A DNA stretch of 64,000 bases from Algicella marina. Its GTDB lineage: Bacteria > Pseudomonadota > Alphaproteobacteria > Rhodobacterales > Rhodobacteraceae. This document shows, piece after piece, positions 53,699 through 63,004 of the stretch. A program made the position numbers and the translations under genes. The notes under the pieces are model-generated. The model saw only the letters and a program-made list of their open reading frames with translations, did not search any database and was not told where the DNA came from. The stretch spans positions 2,061,501-2,125,500 of the forward strand of contig NZ_CP046620.1 of the NCBI RefSeq assembly GCF_009931615.1. Direction: 5' to 3'. The number at the start of each line of letters is the position of its first letter. Position 1 is the first letter of the stretch.

Positions 53699-55884
53699 CC
53701 CTTGATCTGAAAATCGACGGACCCGACCACGACAACCGCGCCGACGACCTTGTGCAGGGCGTCCTGGGCCGGGAAAATGACCGACCTGATGGCTGGCTCA
53801 AGGTCAAGGGCACGGCGACATATGCTGCCGAAGAAGCGATTGATGGCCTGTTGCACGGTTTTCTTGTCCGCGCACCGAAGATCGGCGGCGTCAGTTTCGG
53901 AAACCTTGATGACATCCGCGCGATGCCGGGCGTTCGCACGGTCTTGCGCGATAAGCGTATGATCAGGAATGCGGCTCAGGGGATGGCAAACGAGGCCCCC
54001 GTGCAAGGGGTCGATGGGGCCGAATATGTTGGCCAGCCCATCGCGCTTGTCGTGGCGGAGAGCTTTGAACAGGCGCGGCATGCGGCCCAGTCCCTGCAAG
54101 TCGATATCGAGGATGAGAAAGCTCCGGTTGACCCCGGCTCGGTAGAACCTGAGGAACCGGACGACAAAAAAAGCTCCATAGGGGATCTTGAGCAAGCCAT
54201 GTCGCAGGCGGCTTTCGCCATTGACCAGATCTACACCACCCCTTCGATGATTTCTGCCGCGATGGAGCCGCATGCAGCCACGGCGGAGTGGGACGGTAGG
54301 ACTCTGACGCTGCGCGGATCGCTGCAGATGCTGAAGTTCAACCGAAACGAACTGGCCGATAGTGTCGGGCTCGACCCGGAAAACGTCCGCGTGCTTGCAC
54401 CATACGTGGGTGGAGGGTTTGGTTCCAAGCTGGGCATTTCGGCCGATTGCGTCGCGGCGGCGCTGGCGGCCATGGAATTGGAACGCCCCGTTCGCGTGGT
54501 GCAGCACCGTCGACAGGTGTTCGAAGTGAATACGCGACGGTCCGAGACGCGGCAGCACATCCGGCTGGCCGCCGACGCCGCCGGGCGCCTGACCGGGTTG
54601 GGCCACGAAGCGCTCGTCTCCAACCTGCCTGCCGAGGCGTTCGCCGAGCCGGTCGTTCAGGGCAGCCATTTCGCCTACGCAGCTACCAACCGGACGCTTG
54701 GTGTAAAAATCGCGCGGATCAACCGGCCCGCCGCAGGTTCCGTGCGCGCACCCGGTGAGGCCGTGGGCGTCACGGCGTTCGAAGTCGCGATGGACGAACT
54801 TGCTGACGCCACCGGGACGGATCCAGTCGAATTGCGCCTTCGCAATATTCCAGACAAGGATCCTGAAAGCGGCAAACCCTTTTCCTCGCACCGGCTGGAA
54901 CAAACCCTGCGAGAGGGGGCGGCAGCCTTCGGTTGGTCGCGGCGGCATGACGCGCCACGGCAGCAGCGCGAGGGCGAATGGTGGATTGGTACCGGGATGG
55001 CGGCGGCATTCCGCGTGAACATGGTGATTGAAGCCGAGGCCGATATCCGGCTGACAAAGGACGGCGCGACCGTCGAATCCGACATGACCGATATTGGCAC
55101 CGGCAGTTACGCAATTTTCTCTCAAATTGCTTCGGAACTGCTGGGGCTGCCGATGGACAAGGTTCAGGTGCGCTTGGGTGACACGGCGTTTCCGCCAGGC
55201 TCCGGGTCGGGTGGGTCGTTCGGTGCCGCCTCGACGGGGACGGCGGTGTGGCTGGCCGGAATGGAAATCCGCCAGCAATTGGCGGACCGTCTGGGCTGCG
55301 CGGAACGTGACCTGTCGCTACAGGACGGCATCGCAACCTTTTCCAATCAGCGCGTCGCGGTCGCGGAGATCTTGTCGAACGAGCCGTTATGCGGGCACGG
55401 TCACGTGCAGCCTGGCGATGCGGCCGAAAAGGTTCGACAGGCCACCTTTGGTGCCCATTTCGCAGAAGTAGCTGTCAGCGATGTAACAGGCGAGGTCCGA
55501 GTGCGACGCATGCTGGGATGCTTTGCCGCCGGACGCATACTGAACCCACGCACCGCGCGCTCGCAATGTCACGGCGGCATGATCTGGGGCATAGGCATGG
55601 CCCTGACCGAGGAATTGACCCATGATCGCAGAGACGGGCACATGGTGAACCGCGACCTTGCGGGCTATCACTTGCCGGTCAATGCGGACGTACCGCCGCT
55701 TGAGGTTCATTTTGTCGAAGAGCGGGATGACTGGGCCGGCCCGATGCAGGCCAAGGGGATCGGGGAGTTGGGCATCTGCGGTGCCGGGGCATCGATTCTG
55801 AACGCCATCCATAACGCCAGCGGCGCACGGATCAGAGACCTTCCCGCGACACCAGATCGAGTCCTTGCCGCGTTGCCTGAATAG
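53695..55884 (+). CDS. paoC: Aldehyde oxidoreductase, molybdenum-binding subunit (PaoC-like)
   Basis: A 729-residue molybdenum hydroxylase large subunit. Moco-binding motif [14 protein letters not shown] near residue 238; the active-site Arg in [20 protein letters not shown] near 348; the catalytic Glu in [16 protein letters not shown] near 688. The overall length and [16 protein letters not shown] pattern match PaoC/YagR rather than CoxL (no CoxL active-site loop with Cys). It probably oxidises aldehydes to acids. No dedicated PaoD/XdhC chaperone is in the operon; the distant coxE/moxR pair could serve. Confidence 0.9.
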   Translation: MTLDLKIDGPDHDNRADDLVQGVLGRENDRPDGWLKVKGTATYAAEEAIDGLLHGFLVRAPKIGGVSFGNLDDIRAMPGVRTVLRDKRMIRNAAQGMANEAPVQGVDGAEYVGQPIALVVAESFEQARHAAQSLQVDIEDEKAPVDPGSVEPEEPDDKKSSIGDLEQAMSQAAFAIDQIYTTPSMISAAMEPHAATAEWDGRTLTLRGSLQMLKFNRNELADSVGLDPENVRVLAPYVGGGFGSKLGISADCVAAALAAMELERPVRVVQHRRQVFEVNTRRSETRQHIRLAADAAGRLTGLGHEALVSNLPAEAFAEPVVQGSHFAYAATNRTLGVKIARINRPAAGSVRAPGEAVGVTAFEVAMDELADATGTDPVELRLRNIPDKDPESGKPFSSHRLEQTLREGAAAFGWSRRHDAPRQQREGEWWIGTGMAAAFRVNMVIEAEADIRLTKDGATVESDMTDIGTGSYAIFSQIASELLGLPMDKVQVRLGDTAFPPGSGSGGSFGAASTGTAVWLAGMEIRQQLADRLGCAERDLSLQDGIATFSNQRVAVAEILSNEPLCGHGHVQPGDAAEKVRQATFGAHFAEVAVSDVTGEVRVRRMLGCFAAGRILNPRTARSQCHGGMIWGIGMALTEELTHDRRDGHMVNRDLAGYHLPVNADVPPLEVHFVEERDDWAGPMQAKGIGELGICGAGASILNAIHNASGARIRDLPATPDRVLAALPE

Positions 55885-55980
55885 CGGTGGAGGATCGCAG
55901 ATACCGACGAGCAGTGCGCAAAACTGCCCTGAGCGGCGTGGTGGATAGTCTTTGAAACTCGTCGGAGGGTCACAGGTAGA

Positions 55981-56298
55981 TTATGGGCGTGAACCACGCA
56001 TCATGTGCCTCGTTGACGCACGCCTGCCAGCCCTTTCACCAGCGGCGGCCAGTACCTCTATTGCTTCATTGCGGGGGATGCCATCTGGCCCCGCCCTTCT
56101 GGCAGTGCGTTTGGCGTTTTCCCGAGTTTGGATTCGGGTACTGGCGCGCGCGCTTCGAGAAATTTCGGCGATCGTAGGTCGGTGGCACAGCGCGGCATTA
56201 TTTTTCGTGCCCCACAGGGCTGCCAGAACAAAATGGATATTCTTGTCCGCAAGGCCTTTTTCGCAGACCAGTGCCCTGAACAGCTTGTCGGCGACAGC
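55981..56298 (-). pseudogene. Open frame of 105 codons with no start codon, possible gene remnant
   Basis: Bounded by TGA (upstream, 56299-56301) and TAA (55981-55983). It reads AVADKLFRALVCEKGLADKN, IHFVLAALWGTKNNAALCHR, PTIAEISRSARASTRIQTRE and on to NAKRTARRAGPDGIPRNEAI, with balanced composition and plausible helices, but has no ATG, GTG or TTG near its 5' end. The other minus-strand frames upstream do not extend it convincingly. It could be the 3' part of a decayed gene. The rest of 55885-56563 shows no complete gene. Confidence 0.35.
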
Positions 56299-56563
56299 TC
56301 AGGAACTTTTGTCCGTAAATCAGGTTTGAGCTTTCTCGTTGGACGAGCACTCTGCTGACCTTCGCGCGTGGAATTTACGAGGAATGCACAAAGCCGCCTC
56401 ACGGCACCAACCATTGTCGCACTGGCGGAGAACGCAAGATCGGGCGCGGGTGACGATTTCTTCCGACGCCGAGCCGGCGGCATCGCCGAGATCATGGGCG
56501 CCGGGCTGGGCCGATCGCCGGATTTGAAGCGCACTCAGCGCGTGCGCTCACTCCTTAACAAGA

Positions 56564-56591
56564 AAGGCACCGCCGTTTCGGGCAGTGCCTT
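56564..56591 (-). terminator. Hairpin terminator downstream of carD
   Basis: AAGGCAC and GTGCCTT, with GCC/GGGC continuing the stem, lie 21 bp beyond the carD stop. On the minus strand a T-rich stretch (TTTCTTGTT) follows, so it is probably the carD terminator. Confidence 0.7.
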
Positions 56592-56611
56592 GCATTGAAT
56601 TTGGCAGATGA

Positions 56612-57127
56612 TCAGGCGGCGTTGCGGCTTCCGAGCACTTCGCCTACACGCTCCTGCGCCTTGAATTCCTCGACCCCGTCGACGGCCGCGACTTCGCGGG
56701 TCAGGCGTTCAAGTGCGGCTTCGTAGAGCTGACGCTCCGAATAGGACTGTTCGCGCTGGTCGTCGTTGCGGTGCAGGTCGCGCACAACCTCGGCGATGGA
56801 AATGAGGTCGCCTGAATTGATCTTCTGTTCGTATTCCTGCGCGCGACGGGACCACATGGCGCGTTTCACGCGGGCACGGCCCTTGAGGGTGTCCATCGCC
56901 TTGCCGACAATGTCTGGCGACGAGAGCGAGCGCATACCGACAGAGGACGCCTTAGCCGTCGGAACCCGGAGCGTCATCTTGTCCTTGTCGAACGTGATCA
57001 CGAACATCTCCAGCGTGATGCCGGCGACGTCCTGCTGCTCGATGGACACGATCTGGCCCACGCCATGCGCCGGATACACCACAAAATCATTGGGGCGAAA
57101 CTCTGCGGTTTTCTTGGACTTGCTCAT
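56612..57127 (-). CDS. carD: CarD-family transcriptional regulator
   Basis: A 171-residue RNA-polymerase-binding protein. The Tudor-like N domain reads FRPNDFVVYPAHGVGQIVSI near residue 9 and KDKMTLRVPTAKASSVGMRSL; the helical C domain has WSRRAQEYEQKINSGDLISIAEVVRDL near 93. CarD stabilises open promoter complexes and is standard in alphaproteobacteria. ATG 57127 follows AGGAG. It lies downstream of fdxA on the same strand, 300 bp away. Confidence 0.93.
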   Translation of the reverse strand: MSKSKKTAEFRPNDFVVYPAHGVGQIVSIEQQDVAGITLEMFVITFDKDKMTLRVPTAKASSVGMRSLSSPDIVGKAMDTLKGRARVKRAMWSRRAQEYEQKINSGDLISIAEVVRDLHRNDDQREQSYSERQLYEAALERLTREVAAVDGVEEFKAQERVGEVLGSRNAA

Positions 57128-57427
57128 CAGCGCTCCTGTGATCGTAACGATTCTCATGAATCGGATTATTGCGCACCGCTGAATCCGCCGAAGCGGCTGA
57201 AAGACATTCGCGGTTGCGTTTGGTGGCGGTCGGGGGTCACCAGGTTCATTTTCAGATCCGGCGTCTCGCCAGCGGACCTTCTACATAGCAAGTTTTTGGG
57301 CAAAAATAAAGGATGCACTGCAAAAATTTCTTTCTGCAGGCGGGATTCGTTGCAGTTTTTACGAATAATTCATTACAAATTACAATTATCCGTCAACCCG
57401 GTGCCGAAAAACCACCGACGATTCGCC
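57128..57427. other. carD upstream region, AT-rich, no gene
   Basis: About 300 bp between fdxA and carD. The stretch near 57350-57395 is distinctly AT-rich (ATTCATTACAAATTACAATT) and probably contains the carD promoter, or the fdxA terminator. No coding frame is supported. Confidence 0.45.
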
Positions 57428-57766
57428 TCAGCCGCCCTCGCCCGGCTTTTCGGAGAAATAGGCTTCCAGCTTGCCCTTTTCACCGTCGTGCTTTTCCGCA
57501 TCCGGCATCGGGTCGAGTTTCGTTACCAGAACCGGCCACATTTCCGAATACTTGCGGTTGAAATCAACCCAGTTCTCCATATCCGGCTCCGTGTCTGGAC
57601 GGATGGCATCCGCCGGGCATTCCGGCTCACAGACGCCACAGTCGATGCACTCGTCGGGATGAATGACCAACATGTTCTCGCCTTCGTAGAAGCAGTCTAC
57701 GGGGCACACCTCCACGCAGTCGGTGTATTTGCAGTTGATGCAATTGTCCGTCACGACATATGTCAT
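57428..57766 (-). CDS. fdxA: Ferredoxin FdxA (7Fe type)
   Basis: A 112-residue bacterial 7Fe ferredoxin. [20 protein letters not shown] then [20 protein letters not shown] shows the Cys pattern for a [3Fe-4S] and a [4Fe-4S] cluster, with [16 protein letters not shown] completing the second. The C-terminal 50 residues are the usual alphaproteobacterial extension. It is a small cytosolic electron carrier. It follows the S4 protein gene in the same direction, the conserved helicase-S4-fdxA-carD order. Confidence 0.95.
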   Translation of the reverse strand: MTYVVTDNCINCKYTDCVEVCPVDCFYEGENMLVIHPDECIDCGVCEPECPADAIRPDTEPDMENWVDFNRKYSEMWPVLVTKLDPMPDAEKHDGEKGKLEAYFSEKPGEGG

Positions 57767-57835
57767 CGTTTCGATCCCAAGGAAATGCAGTCAGTTGTCA
57801 GGTCGGGCTCTGATTGCCTGACAAGCAGGGGGAAT

Positions 57836-58213
57836 TCAAGAGGGCCCGTCCCGATTTTGATCGAGGGCCCGGCGGTCCTTCTTCGTCGGTCGGCCACCGC
57901 CCTCGAACGCCGGGCCGCCGGGAGTGCGCCGGCGCTTGTCGACAGTCTCGCGCTTTTCATAAAGCGCCTGGGCTTCAACTGCCGGTCCACGGCGGGTGCC
58001 GAGGGCCTTCACCTCCACCACGAGGACAGTATCGTTCCAGGAAAACGTCAGGACGTCGCCCGGCCGGACCTGCGTGGACGGTTTGGAGATACGGGCAGCA
58101 TTCAGACGAACGTTGCCGGAGGAGACCACCTTCGCGGCAAGTGTGCGCGTCTTGTAAAACCGTGCATGCCAGAGCCACTTGTCGATGCGGAGCGACGCCG
58201 GCTCGTCCGTCAC
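57836..58213 (-). CDS. S4-domain RNA-binding protein (HslR/Hsp15-like)
   Basis: A 125-residue basic protein. The S4 RNA-binding domain spans residues 8-60 (LRIDKWLWHARFYKTRTLAAKVVSSGNVRLN), followed by a strand region and a Lys/Arg-rich tail (RRRTPGGPAFEGGGRPTKKDRRA). HslR proteins recognise stalled 50S subunits carrying peptidyl-tRNA. The start overlaps the stop of the helicase gene by four bases, so the two are coupled. Confidence 0.9.
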   Translation of the reverse strand: MTDEPASLRIDKWLWHARFYKTRTLAAKVVSSGNVRLNAARISKPSTQVRPGDVLTFSWNDTVLVVEVKALGTRRGPAVEAQALYEKRETVDKRRRTPGGPAFEGGGRPTKKDRRALDQNRDGPS

Positions 58214-61080
58214 TTTCGTTCCTTGAGGGCCATCAGCGCCGCGAAAGGATTATCGGGGTCGATCGGCTGATCCTTTGGTTTCGGTTTGGCGGAGCGCTGT
58301 TTCTGGGGCTTTCCGCCATCCTTGCCCTTGCTTTTCTGCCGATCCTGCCGGGGCGGTCTGCCCTGCTTCTTCGCGCCGCCACCAGCGGGACGACGCCTCG
58401 GGGCCCAGCGGAAGGTGAAGAAGGTTTCCATTTCCGGTGCCTGATCGCCTTCCGACGCAGGCACCTCGGCCGTTGCTGACTCTGCTTCTGCAGGCACAGT
58501 TTCCTGCGCTGCGGGTTCGGCAGTGGCGTCCTTCGCAGGCTCATCCGCCTCTGCCGGCGTTGCACCGTTTTCCGTCGCTCCGTTAAGGGATTCTTCCGTC
58601 GCCGCTGCCGCTTCGCTAGTCTCTGGTTGCGATGCGTCGCCCGGCGTTGGTTCCTCGGCCGGTGTCTCCGCTTCTGCGGCCTTTGGTTCCGGGGTCGGCC
58701 GCTGTTTCTCGCGTTCGCTCTTCTCTGCGGAATAGCCCATGCCGGTCATCAGGTCGGCAAACTGTTCGAGTGTCAGACCGGTAATCGACAGCATATCGGC
58801 AGTAGCTTCGAAACCCTGGCGTGTATCCATCGAGCGGATCATGTCCGCCAACCGCTCCAGCATATCGATGCGGATCGCGCGAGCACCGGCGAGGCGATAG
58901 CCGGCATGGCCGTAGTAACCAGCAGGAGCGTCCGGCAAGGCCGGAACCGTCACCAGACCTGGCGGCGGTGCCGAGGGAAAATCGTCCAAGCCGGCAAACA
59001 GCCCCCAAAGGACGAGGCGCAGACGCGTCGGTGCGGGTTTCAGAAGAAGCGGCTGGAAAAGCGTGAACTGGCCGAAACGGACACCGTGCTTGCGCAGGAG
59101 CGCGCGTTGTTCCTGTTCGAGATTCTTTACATCGTCGGCCACTTCCGAGCGCGACAGCACGCCCATCGTCTCAACCAGCCGGAAAGCGATACCGCGGGCC
59201 ATGCCCGACAGCGTCTCGTCATCGCGCAACGCAATCAGCGGCTCGAAGAGCGCGGCGATCTTGCGGTCGATCCAGTGCTGCAACCTGCGCCGGACCCGTT
59301 CCGCCACCTCTGTGCCGGCTTCCTCATCCACGAATGGCTGGACCTGCGGTGAGAGTGCATCGGCACCGGCGACGAGTTTGCCGACGGCGTACTCGCCCCA
59401 CATCAGGCCACCTTGTTCCGTGAGGTCGATCTCCGTGTCCGGAGCATTATAGAACTTGTCCGAGCGCAGGGAGAAGGCCGGTTGCAGCGCCGCGAGTCCG
59501 GCGGCCCGCAAGGTCTTTGCCTCATCGGCGTTGGCCGTCGGGTCCAACTGGAACCGGAAGCCTTCCAAGCGGCCCACGAATTGTTCTTCGATGTGGACTT
59601 CACCCTGATCGTTCACGTCAGCCACGAGGCTCTCCTTCTGCTTCAACCGGCGCATCAGTACCGATGTGCGCCGATCGACAAATCTCTGTGTCAGACACGC
59701 ATGGAGTGCATCTGACAGGCGGTCTTCTACAGCACGCGTCTCTTCGCGCCAATGGTTTGTATCGCTGACCCAATCTTTGCGCTGAGCAACGTACGTCCAG
59801 GTCCGGACAAAAGCCAGTCTGCGGGATATCGCGTCGATGTCGCCGGTGGTCTTGTCGATCCTTGCCACCTGCTTGGCCAGCCAGTCATCCGGGATGCCGG
59901 CGCCCTCGTGCAGGAATTCGAAGATTCGCTGACAGAGAGTTGCGTGTTCGTTGGCGGCGATGTTGCGAAAATCGGGAATCTGGCAGACATCCCACAGCAG
60001 CCGGACATCCGGACCGCCGGCAATCCTGTCGCGCATTGTCGGCACGGACCAGAGCGCCTTCAGCGTGGCAAGGTCGTCGGCTTCACGGGCTCGGATCAGT
60101 TCCTCGTGGGGGCTCGGTGCCTCCAGGCTGGCGATGAGCTTTTCGGGTGTGCCGAAGTCGAGCGCCGAATTGCGCCATTGCAGCTTGCGGATGGGCGCGA
60201 AGCGGTGGTTCTCGATAGCGTCGATTACCGGTTCGTCGAGGGGTGCCGCCTCACCCGTTACTCCGAAGGTGCCATCTGTCGTATACCGTCCGGCGCGGCC
60301 GGCGATCTGCGACAACTCGTTGGCCTGCAAATGCCGGTGACGACGGCCATCGAATTTCGACGTGCCGGAGAAGGCCACGTGGCGGACATCCAGGTTGAGG
60401 CCCATGCCAATCGCATCGGTGGCGACGAGAAAATCGACGTCGCCATTCTGGTAGAGTTCGACCTGTGCATTGCGGGTGCGCGGGCTGAGAGCGCCCATGA
60501 CGACCGCCGCCCCACCCTTCTGCCGCCGCAGCAATTCGGCGATTGCGTAGATGTTCTCCACCGAGAAGCCGACGACGGCAGAGCGGGCCGGGATGCGAGA
60601 CAGTTTTCGGCTGCCGGAGTAGGTGAGACTCGAGAACCTCTCGCGGCGGATGAATGCGGCCTGCGGTACGAGGCTGGCGATCCGGCTGCGCATAGTTTCC
60701 GCACCGAGGAACATCGTCGTCTGCAAGCCGCGGGCGTTCAGCAACCTGTCTGTAAAGACATGGCCGCGTTCCGGGTCGGCGCAGAGCTGGATCTCGTCGA
60801 TGGCGAGGAAGTCAGCGCCGATGTCGACCGGCATCGCCTCCACCGTGCAGACCCAGTAGGTGGCGCGTGGCGGTACGATGCGTTCCTCGCCGGTTACCAA
60901 CGCGACGACGGAGGGACCGCGAAGGGCAACGATCCGATCATAGACCTCCCGCGCCAGAAGGCGCAGCGGCAGACCGATGACACCGGTTCGGTGGCCGAGC
61001 ATCCTTTCGATCGCGTAGTGTGTCTTGCCGGTATTCGTCGGCCCAAGCACCGCGGAAATGCGGGCATCGTGGATGGACAT
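58210..61080 (-). CDS. SUV3-like superfamily 2 RNA helicase with acidic/basic C-terminal tail
   Basis: A 956-residue helicase. Walker A VLGPTNTGKTHYAIERML near residue 10, DEIQ-box LAIDEIQLCADPERG near 94, motif III-like FLGAETMRSRI near 125, motif VI SQIAGRAGRYTTDGTFG near 262, as in mitochondrial/alphaproteobacterial SUV3. Residues about 300-720 form the helical SUV3 C regions. The last 200 residues are low complexity: first Glu/Ala/Pro/Thr-rich (about 765-885), then Arg/Lys/Gly/Gln-rich (about 895-945), ending DPDNPFAALMALKERK. It probably remodels RNA with a degradosome. Directly upstream of the S4 protein gene. Confidence 0.92.
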   Translation of the reverse strand: MSIHDARISAVLGPTNTGKTHYAIERMLGHRTGVIGLPLRLLAREVYDRIVALRGPSVVALVTGEERIVPPRATYWVCTVEAMPVDIGADFLAIDEIQLCADPERGHVFTDRLLNARGLQTTMFLGAETMRSRIASLVPQAAFIRRERFSSLTYSGSRKLSRIPARSAVVGFSVENIYAIAELLRRQKGGAAVVMGALSPRTRNAQVELYQNGDVDFLVATDAIGMGLNLDVRHVAFSGTSKFDGRRHRHLQANELSQIAGRAGRYTTDGTFGVTGEAAPLDEPVIDAIENHRFAPIRKLQWRNSALDFGTPEKLIASLEAPSPHEELIRAREADDLATLKALWSVPTMRDRIAGGPDVRLLWDVCQIPDFRNIAANEHATLCQRIFEFLHEGAGIPDDWLAKQVARIDKTTGDIDAISRRLAFVRTWTYVAQRKDWVSDTNHWREETRAVEDRLSDALHACLTQRFVDRRTSVLMRRLKQKESLVADVNDQGEVHIEEQFVGRLEGFRFQLDPTANADEAKTLRAAGLAALQPAFSLRSDKFYNAPDTEIDLTEQGGLMWGEYAVGKLVAGADALSPQVQPFVDEEAGTEVAERVRRRLQHWIDRKIAALFEPLIALRDDETLSGMARGIAFRLVETMGVLSRSEVADDVKNLEQEQRALLRKHGVRFGQFTLFQPLLLKPAPTRLRLVLWGLFAGLDDFPSAPPPGLVTVPALPDAPAGYYGHAGYRLAGARAIRIDMLERLADMIRSMDTRQGFEATADMLSITGLTLEQFADLMTGMGYSAEKSEREKQRPTPEPKAAEAETPAEEPTPGDASQPETSEAAAATEESLNGATENGATPAEADEPAKDATAEPAAQETVPAEAESATAEVPASEGDQAPEMETFFTFRWAPRRRPAGGGAKKQGRPPRQDRQKSKGKDGGKPQKQRSAKPKPKDQPIDPDNPFAALMALKERK

Positions 61081-61098
61081 GCGCTGCTGGGCTTTCCT

Positions 61099-61680
61099 TC
61101 AGAGGGTCGAACGACCGAGATTCAGCCGAAGCCTTTCGATAGCCTGGTTGATCTGGTCGCGATGCGGATTGATTTCCTGCGCCTTCTCGAAGGCCAGCAA
61201 GGCACGATCCGTATTGCCCATTTCTTCCTGAATGATGCCGAGACCGATCAGGGCCTCGTAATGGTGAGGGTTGAGCGACAGCGCCGTGAAGATGTCGGAG
61301 ACCGCAAGCGCGTACTCTTCCAGATTGAAGAACACCGTAGCACGAAGATGCCAGCCCTCGGCGAATTCGGGGGCATGATCCGTGAGGGCGGTGAGGTGTT
61401 CGAGAGCGACCTGATATTTCTCCTGCTCGATCAGTTCGCGGGCTCGTTCGAGCAGCATGTCCGCGGTAGCGGACCCTGATCGCGACCAGTTGCGGTGGAG
61501 CTTGTTTTCCACTGACTGCCACGTCGGCAGATCTTCGCGGGCAAGTTCCTCCAGCAGTTCAGCGGCCTCCGCCTGCCGGTCCTCCCTCTCTGAAATGGAT
61601 TGCGCATTCGCGGACTGGCCCGAAAACAGGGCAAGTGACGCAACGGCAAAAATCCGGATGGCTTCATTAATTGCCTTCAT
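61099..61680 (-). CDS. Secreted tetratricopeptide-repeat protein
   Basis: A 193-residue protein with a Sec signal (residues 1-27, IFAVASLALFSGQSANAQS). At least three TPR units follow: MLLERARELIEQEKYQVALEHLT, AEGWHLRATVFFNLEEYALAVSDIFTAL, YEALIGLGIIQEEMGNTDRALLAFEKAQ. It should be a periplasmic scaffold; no partner can be named. It lies 18 bp upstream of the helicase gene on the same strand and is divergent from the SCP2 gene. Confidence 0.85.
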   Translation of the reverse strand: MKAINEAIRIFAVASLALFSGQSANAQSISEREDRQAEAAELLEELAREDLPTWQSVENKLHRNWSRSGSATADMLLERARELIEQEKYQVALEHLTALTDHAPEFAEGWHLRATVFFNLEEYALAVSDIFTALSLNPHHYEALIGLGIIQEEMGNTDRALLAFEKAQEINPHRDQINQAIERLRLNLGRSTL

Positions 61681-61763
61681 GCTTTATATGATAACACCGA
61701 ACCCACCGAAATCGAGAGGTGGAAATGCAAAATATTGTCCATCCAAGTTGAAAAGGACTGAAC

Positions 61764-62054
61764 ATGAGTGATGTGATTTCGGCCGCCGTGACCGCCCTGA
61801 ACGAAAAGCTCGCCGGCAACGAATTCGAAGGTTCGGCAAAATTCGTAATCGAGGATGAAGGCTCGGTGCGGATCGACGAGACTGGTGCCCGCGCCGATGA
61901 CTCCGACGCGGATGTGACGATGACAGCCGATGCGGAAACTTTTCAGGGTATTCTGGATGGCGAAGTCAATCCGACCAGTGCCTTCATGTCCGGCAAGCTC
62001 GCAATAGACGGCGACATGGGTATGGCCATGAAACTCGGGGCTATTCTTTCCTGA
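61764..62054 (+). CDS. SCP2 sterol-binding domain protein
   Basis: A 96-residue stand-alone SCP2 domain. FEGSAKFVIEDEGSVRIDET and then D-A-D-V-T-M-T-A-D-A-E-T-F-Q-G-I-L-D-G and NPTSAFMSGKLAIDGDMGMAMKL are the family motifs. Such proteins bind lipids or fatty acyl-CoA in a hydrophobic tunnel. It is followed directly by a lysophospholipase-like hydrolase gene, in keeping with lipid handling. Confidence 0.92.
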   Translation: MSDVISAAVTALNEKLAGNEFEGSAKFVIEDEGSVRIDETGARADDSDADVTMTADAETFQGILDGEVNPTSAFMSGKLAIDGDMGMAMKLGAILS

Positions 62055-62089
62055 ATATTCAGCAAGATACGGCGCCCCTGCTGAACCAA

Positions 62090-62995
62090 TTGGCGGGTGT
62101 GCCAGGCGGCGGCAAAGCTCATTGGCTGAAGACCGCTGACGGAACCCGCTTGCGCATCGCCATCTGGAACGGCGGCGCGAAGGGGACGGTGCTGCTGTTT
62201 CCCGGTCGGACCGAATACATCGAAAAATATGGCCCCGTCGTTTCCCGCCTGACCGGCTGGGGACTGAATGCCGTCGTGATCGACTGGCGTGGCCAAGGGC
62301 TTTCGGACCGGCCAATCAGCGGCAAGTCTATCGGTTTCGTGGAAAATTTCGCGGAGTACCAGGACGATTTGCTCACCGTTCTGGAGGCCGATCCGGTCAA
62401 GGCGCTGCCTGATCCACGGTTCGTCTTCTGCCACTCGATGGGCGGGTGCATCGCGCTGCGGGCCCTGATCGACGGGTTGGATGTGAAGGCCGCCGTCTTT
62501 TCCGCCCCCATGTACGGCATTCAAGTGCCACTGGAAGCGGCATCGAAGGCGTTGATCTCTCTCGGGCCATCGCTCGGCCTCGGACGGTCCTTCGCGCCAG
62601 GCTCCGGCAACCACACCTATGTCTCGACCGTGGATTTCAGGGACAATGTCCTTACTAGCGATGAACCTACGTTCCGGCGGTTGCAGGATCACGCGAAGCT
62701 CGCCCCTGAACTCTGCCTTGGCGGCGCGAGTTTCCGCTGGCTGCATTCGGCCTTCCGGGAAATGGCCGAATTGGAGAGCCTGCCGCCGCCCACGGTGCCG
62801 AGCCTGACGTTCCTCGGTGACAAAGAGCGGATCGTTTCGCCTTCGATGATCCGGAAACTGGCGACACGTGATGCAAACAGCGAACTCGTGATCTGCCCCG
62901 GTGCCGAGCACGAGATCTGGATGGAGCGGCCGGAAATCCAGGCTCCCGTCTGGGAGAAGACGCGGGCGTTCCTCGCTCCCTGGCTGGACGACTGA
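62090..62995 (+). CDS. Alpha/beta hydrolase, lysophospholipase-like
   Basis: A 301-residue serine hydrolase. VLLFPGRTEYIEKYGPVV near residue 35 is the oxyanion stretch typical of monoacylglycerol lipase/PldB-like enzymes; VIDWRGQGLSDR near 64; nucleophile elbow CHSMGGCIALR (GxSxG as H-S-M-G-G) near 114; the Asp in FLGDKERIV near 248 and His in PGAEHEIWME near 278. TTG 62090 is the first canonical start. The frame is open farther upstream (N-I-Q-Q-D-T-A-P-L-L-N-Q) and could begin at CTG 62051, overlapping the SCP2 stop as CTGA, which the conserved-looking extension supports. Confidence 0.85.
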   Translation: MAGVPGGGKAHWLKTADGTRLRIAIWNGGAKGTVLLFPGRTEYIEKYGPVVSRLTGWGLNAVVIDWRGQGLSDRPISGKSIGFVENFAEYQDDLLTVLEADPVKALPDPRFVFCHSMGGCIALRALIDGLDVKAAVFSAPMYGIQVPLEAASKALISLGPSLGLGRSFAPGSGNHTYVSTVDFRDNVLTSDEPTFRRLQDHAKLAPELCLGGASFRWLHSAFREMAELESLPPPTVPSLTFLGDKERIVSPSMIRKLATRDANSELVICPGAEHEIWMERPEIQAPVWEKTRAFLAPWLDD

Positions 62996-63004
62996 GCGGC
63001 GGGA

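Noticed and set aside
53425-55278. 617-codon open frame antisense to the PaoB/PaoC-like genes
   Set aside because: Spans two clear genes; translation is Arg/Pro/His-rich without motifs.
55885-56560. Insertion-sequence remnant after the paoC-like gene
   Set aside because: Some frames gave Trp/Arg-rich stretches faintly like transposases, but no DDE/DEDD motif or terminal inverted repeats could be found.
59752-61479. 575-codon open frame antisense to the SUV3-like helicase and TPR genes
   Set aside because: It crosses two well-supported genes and a gene boundary on the other strand and shows no domain pattern.
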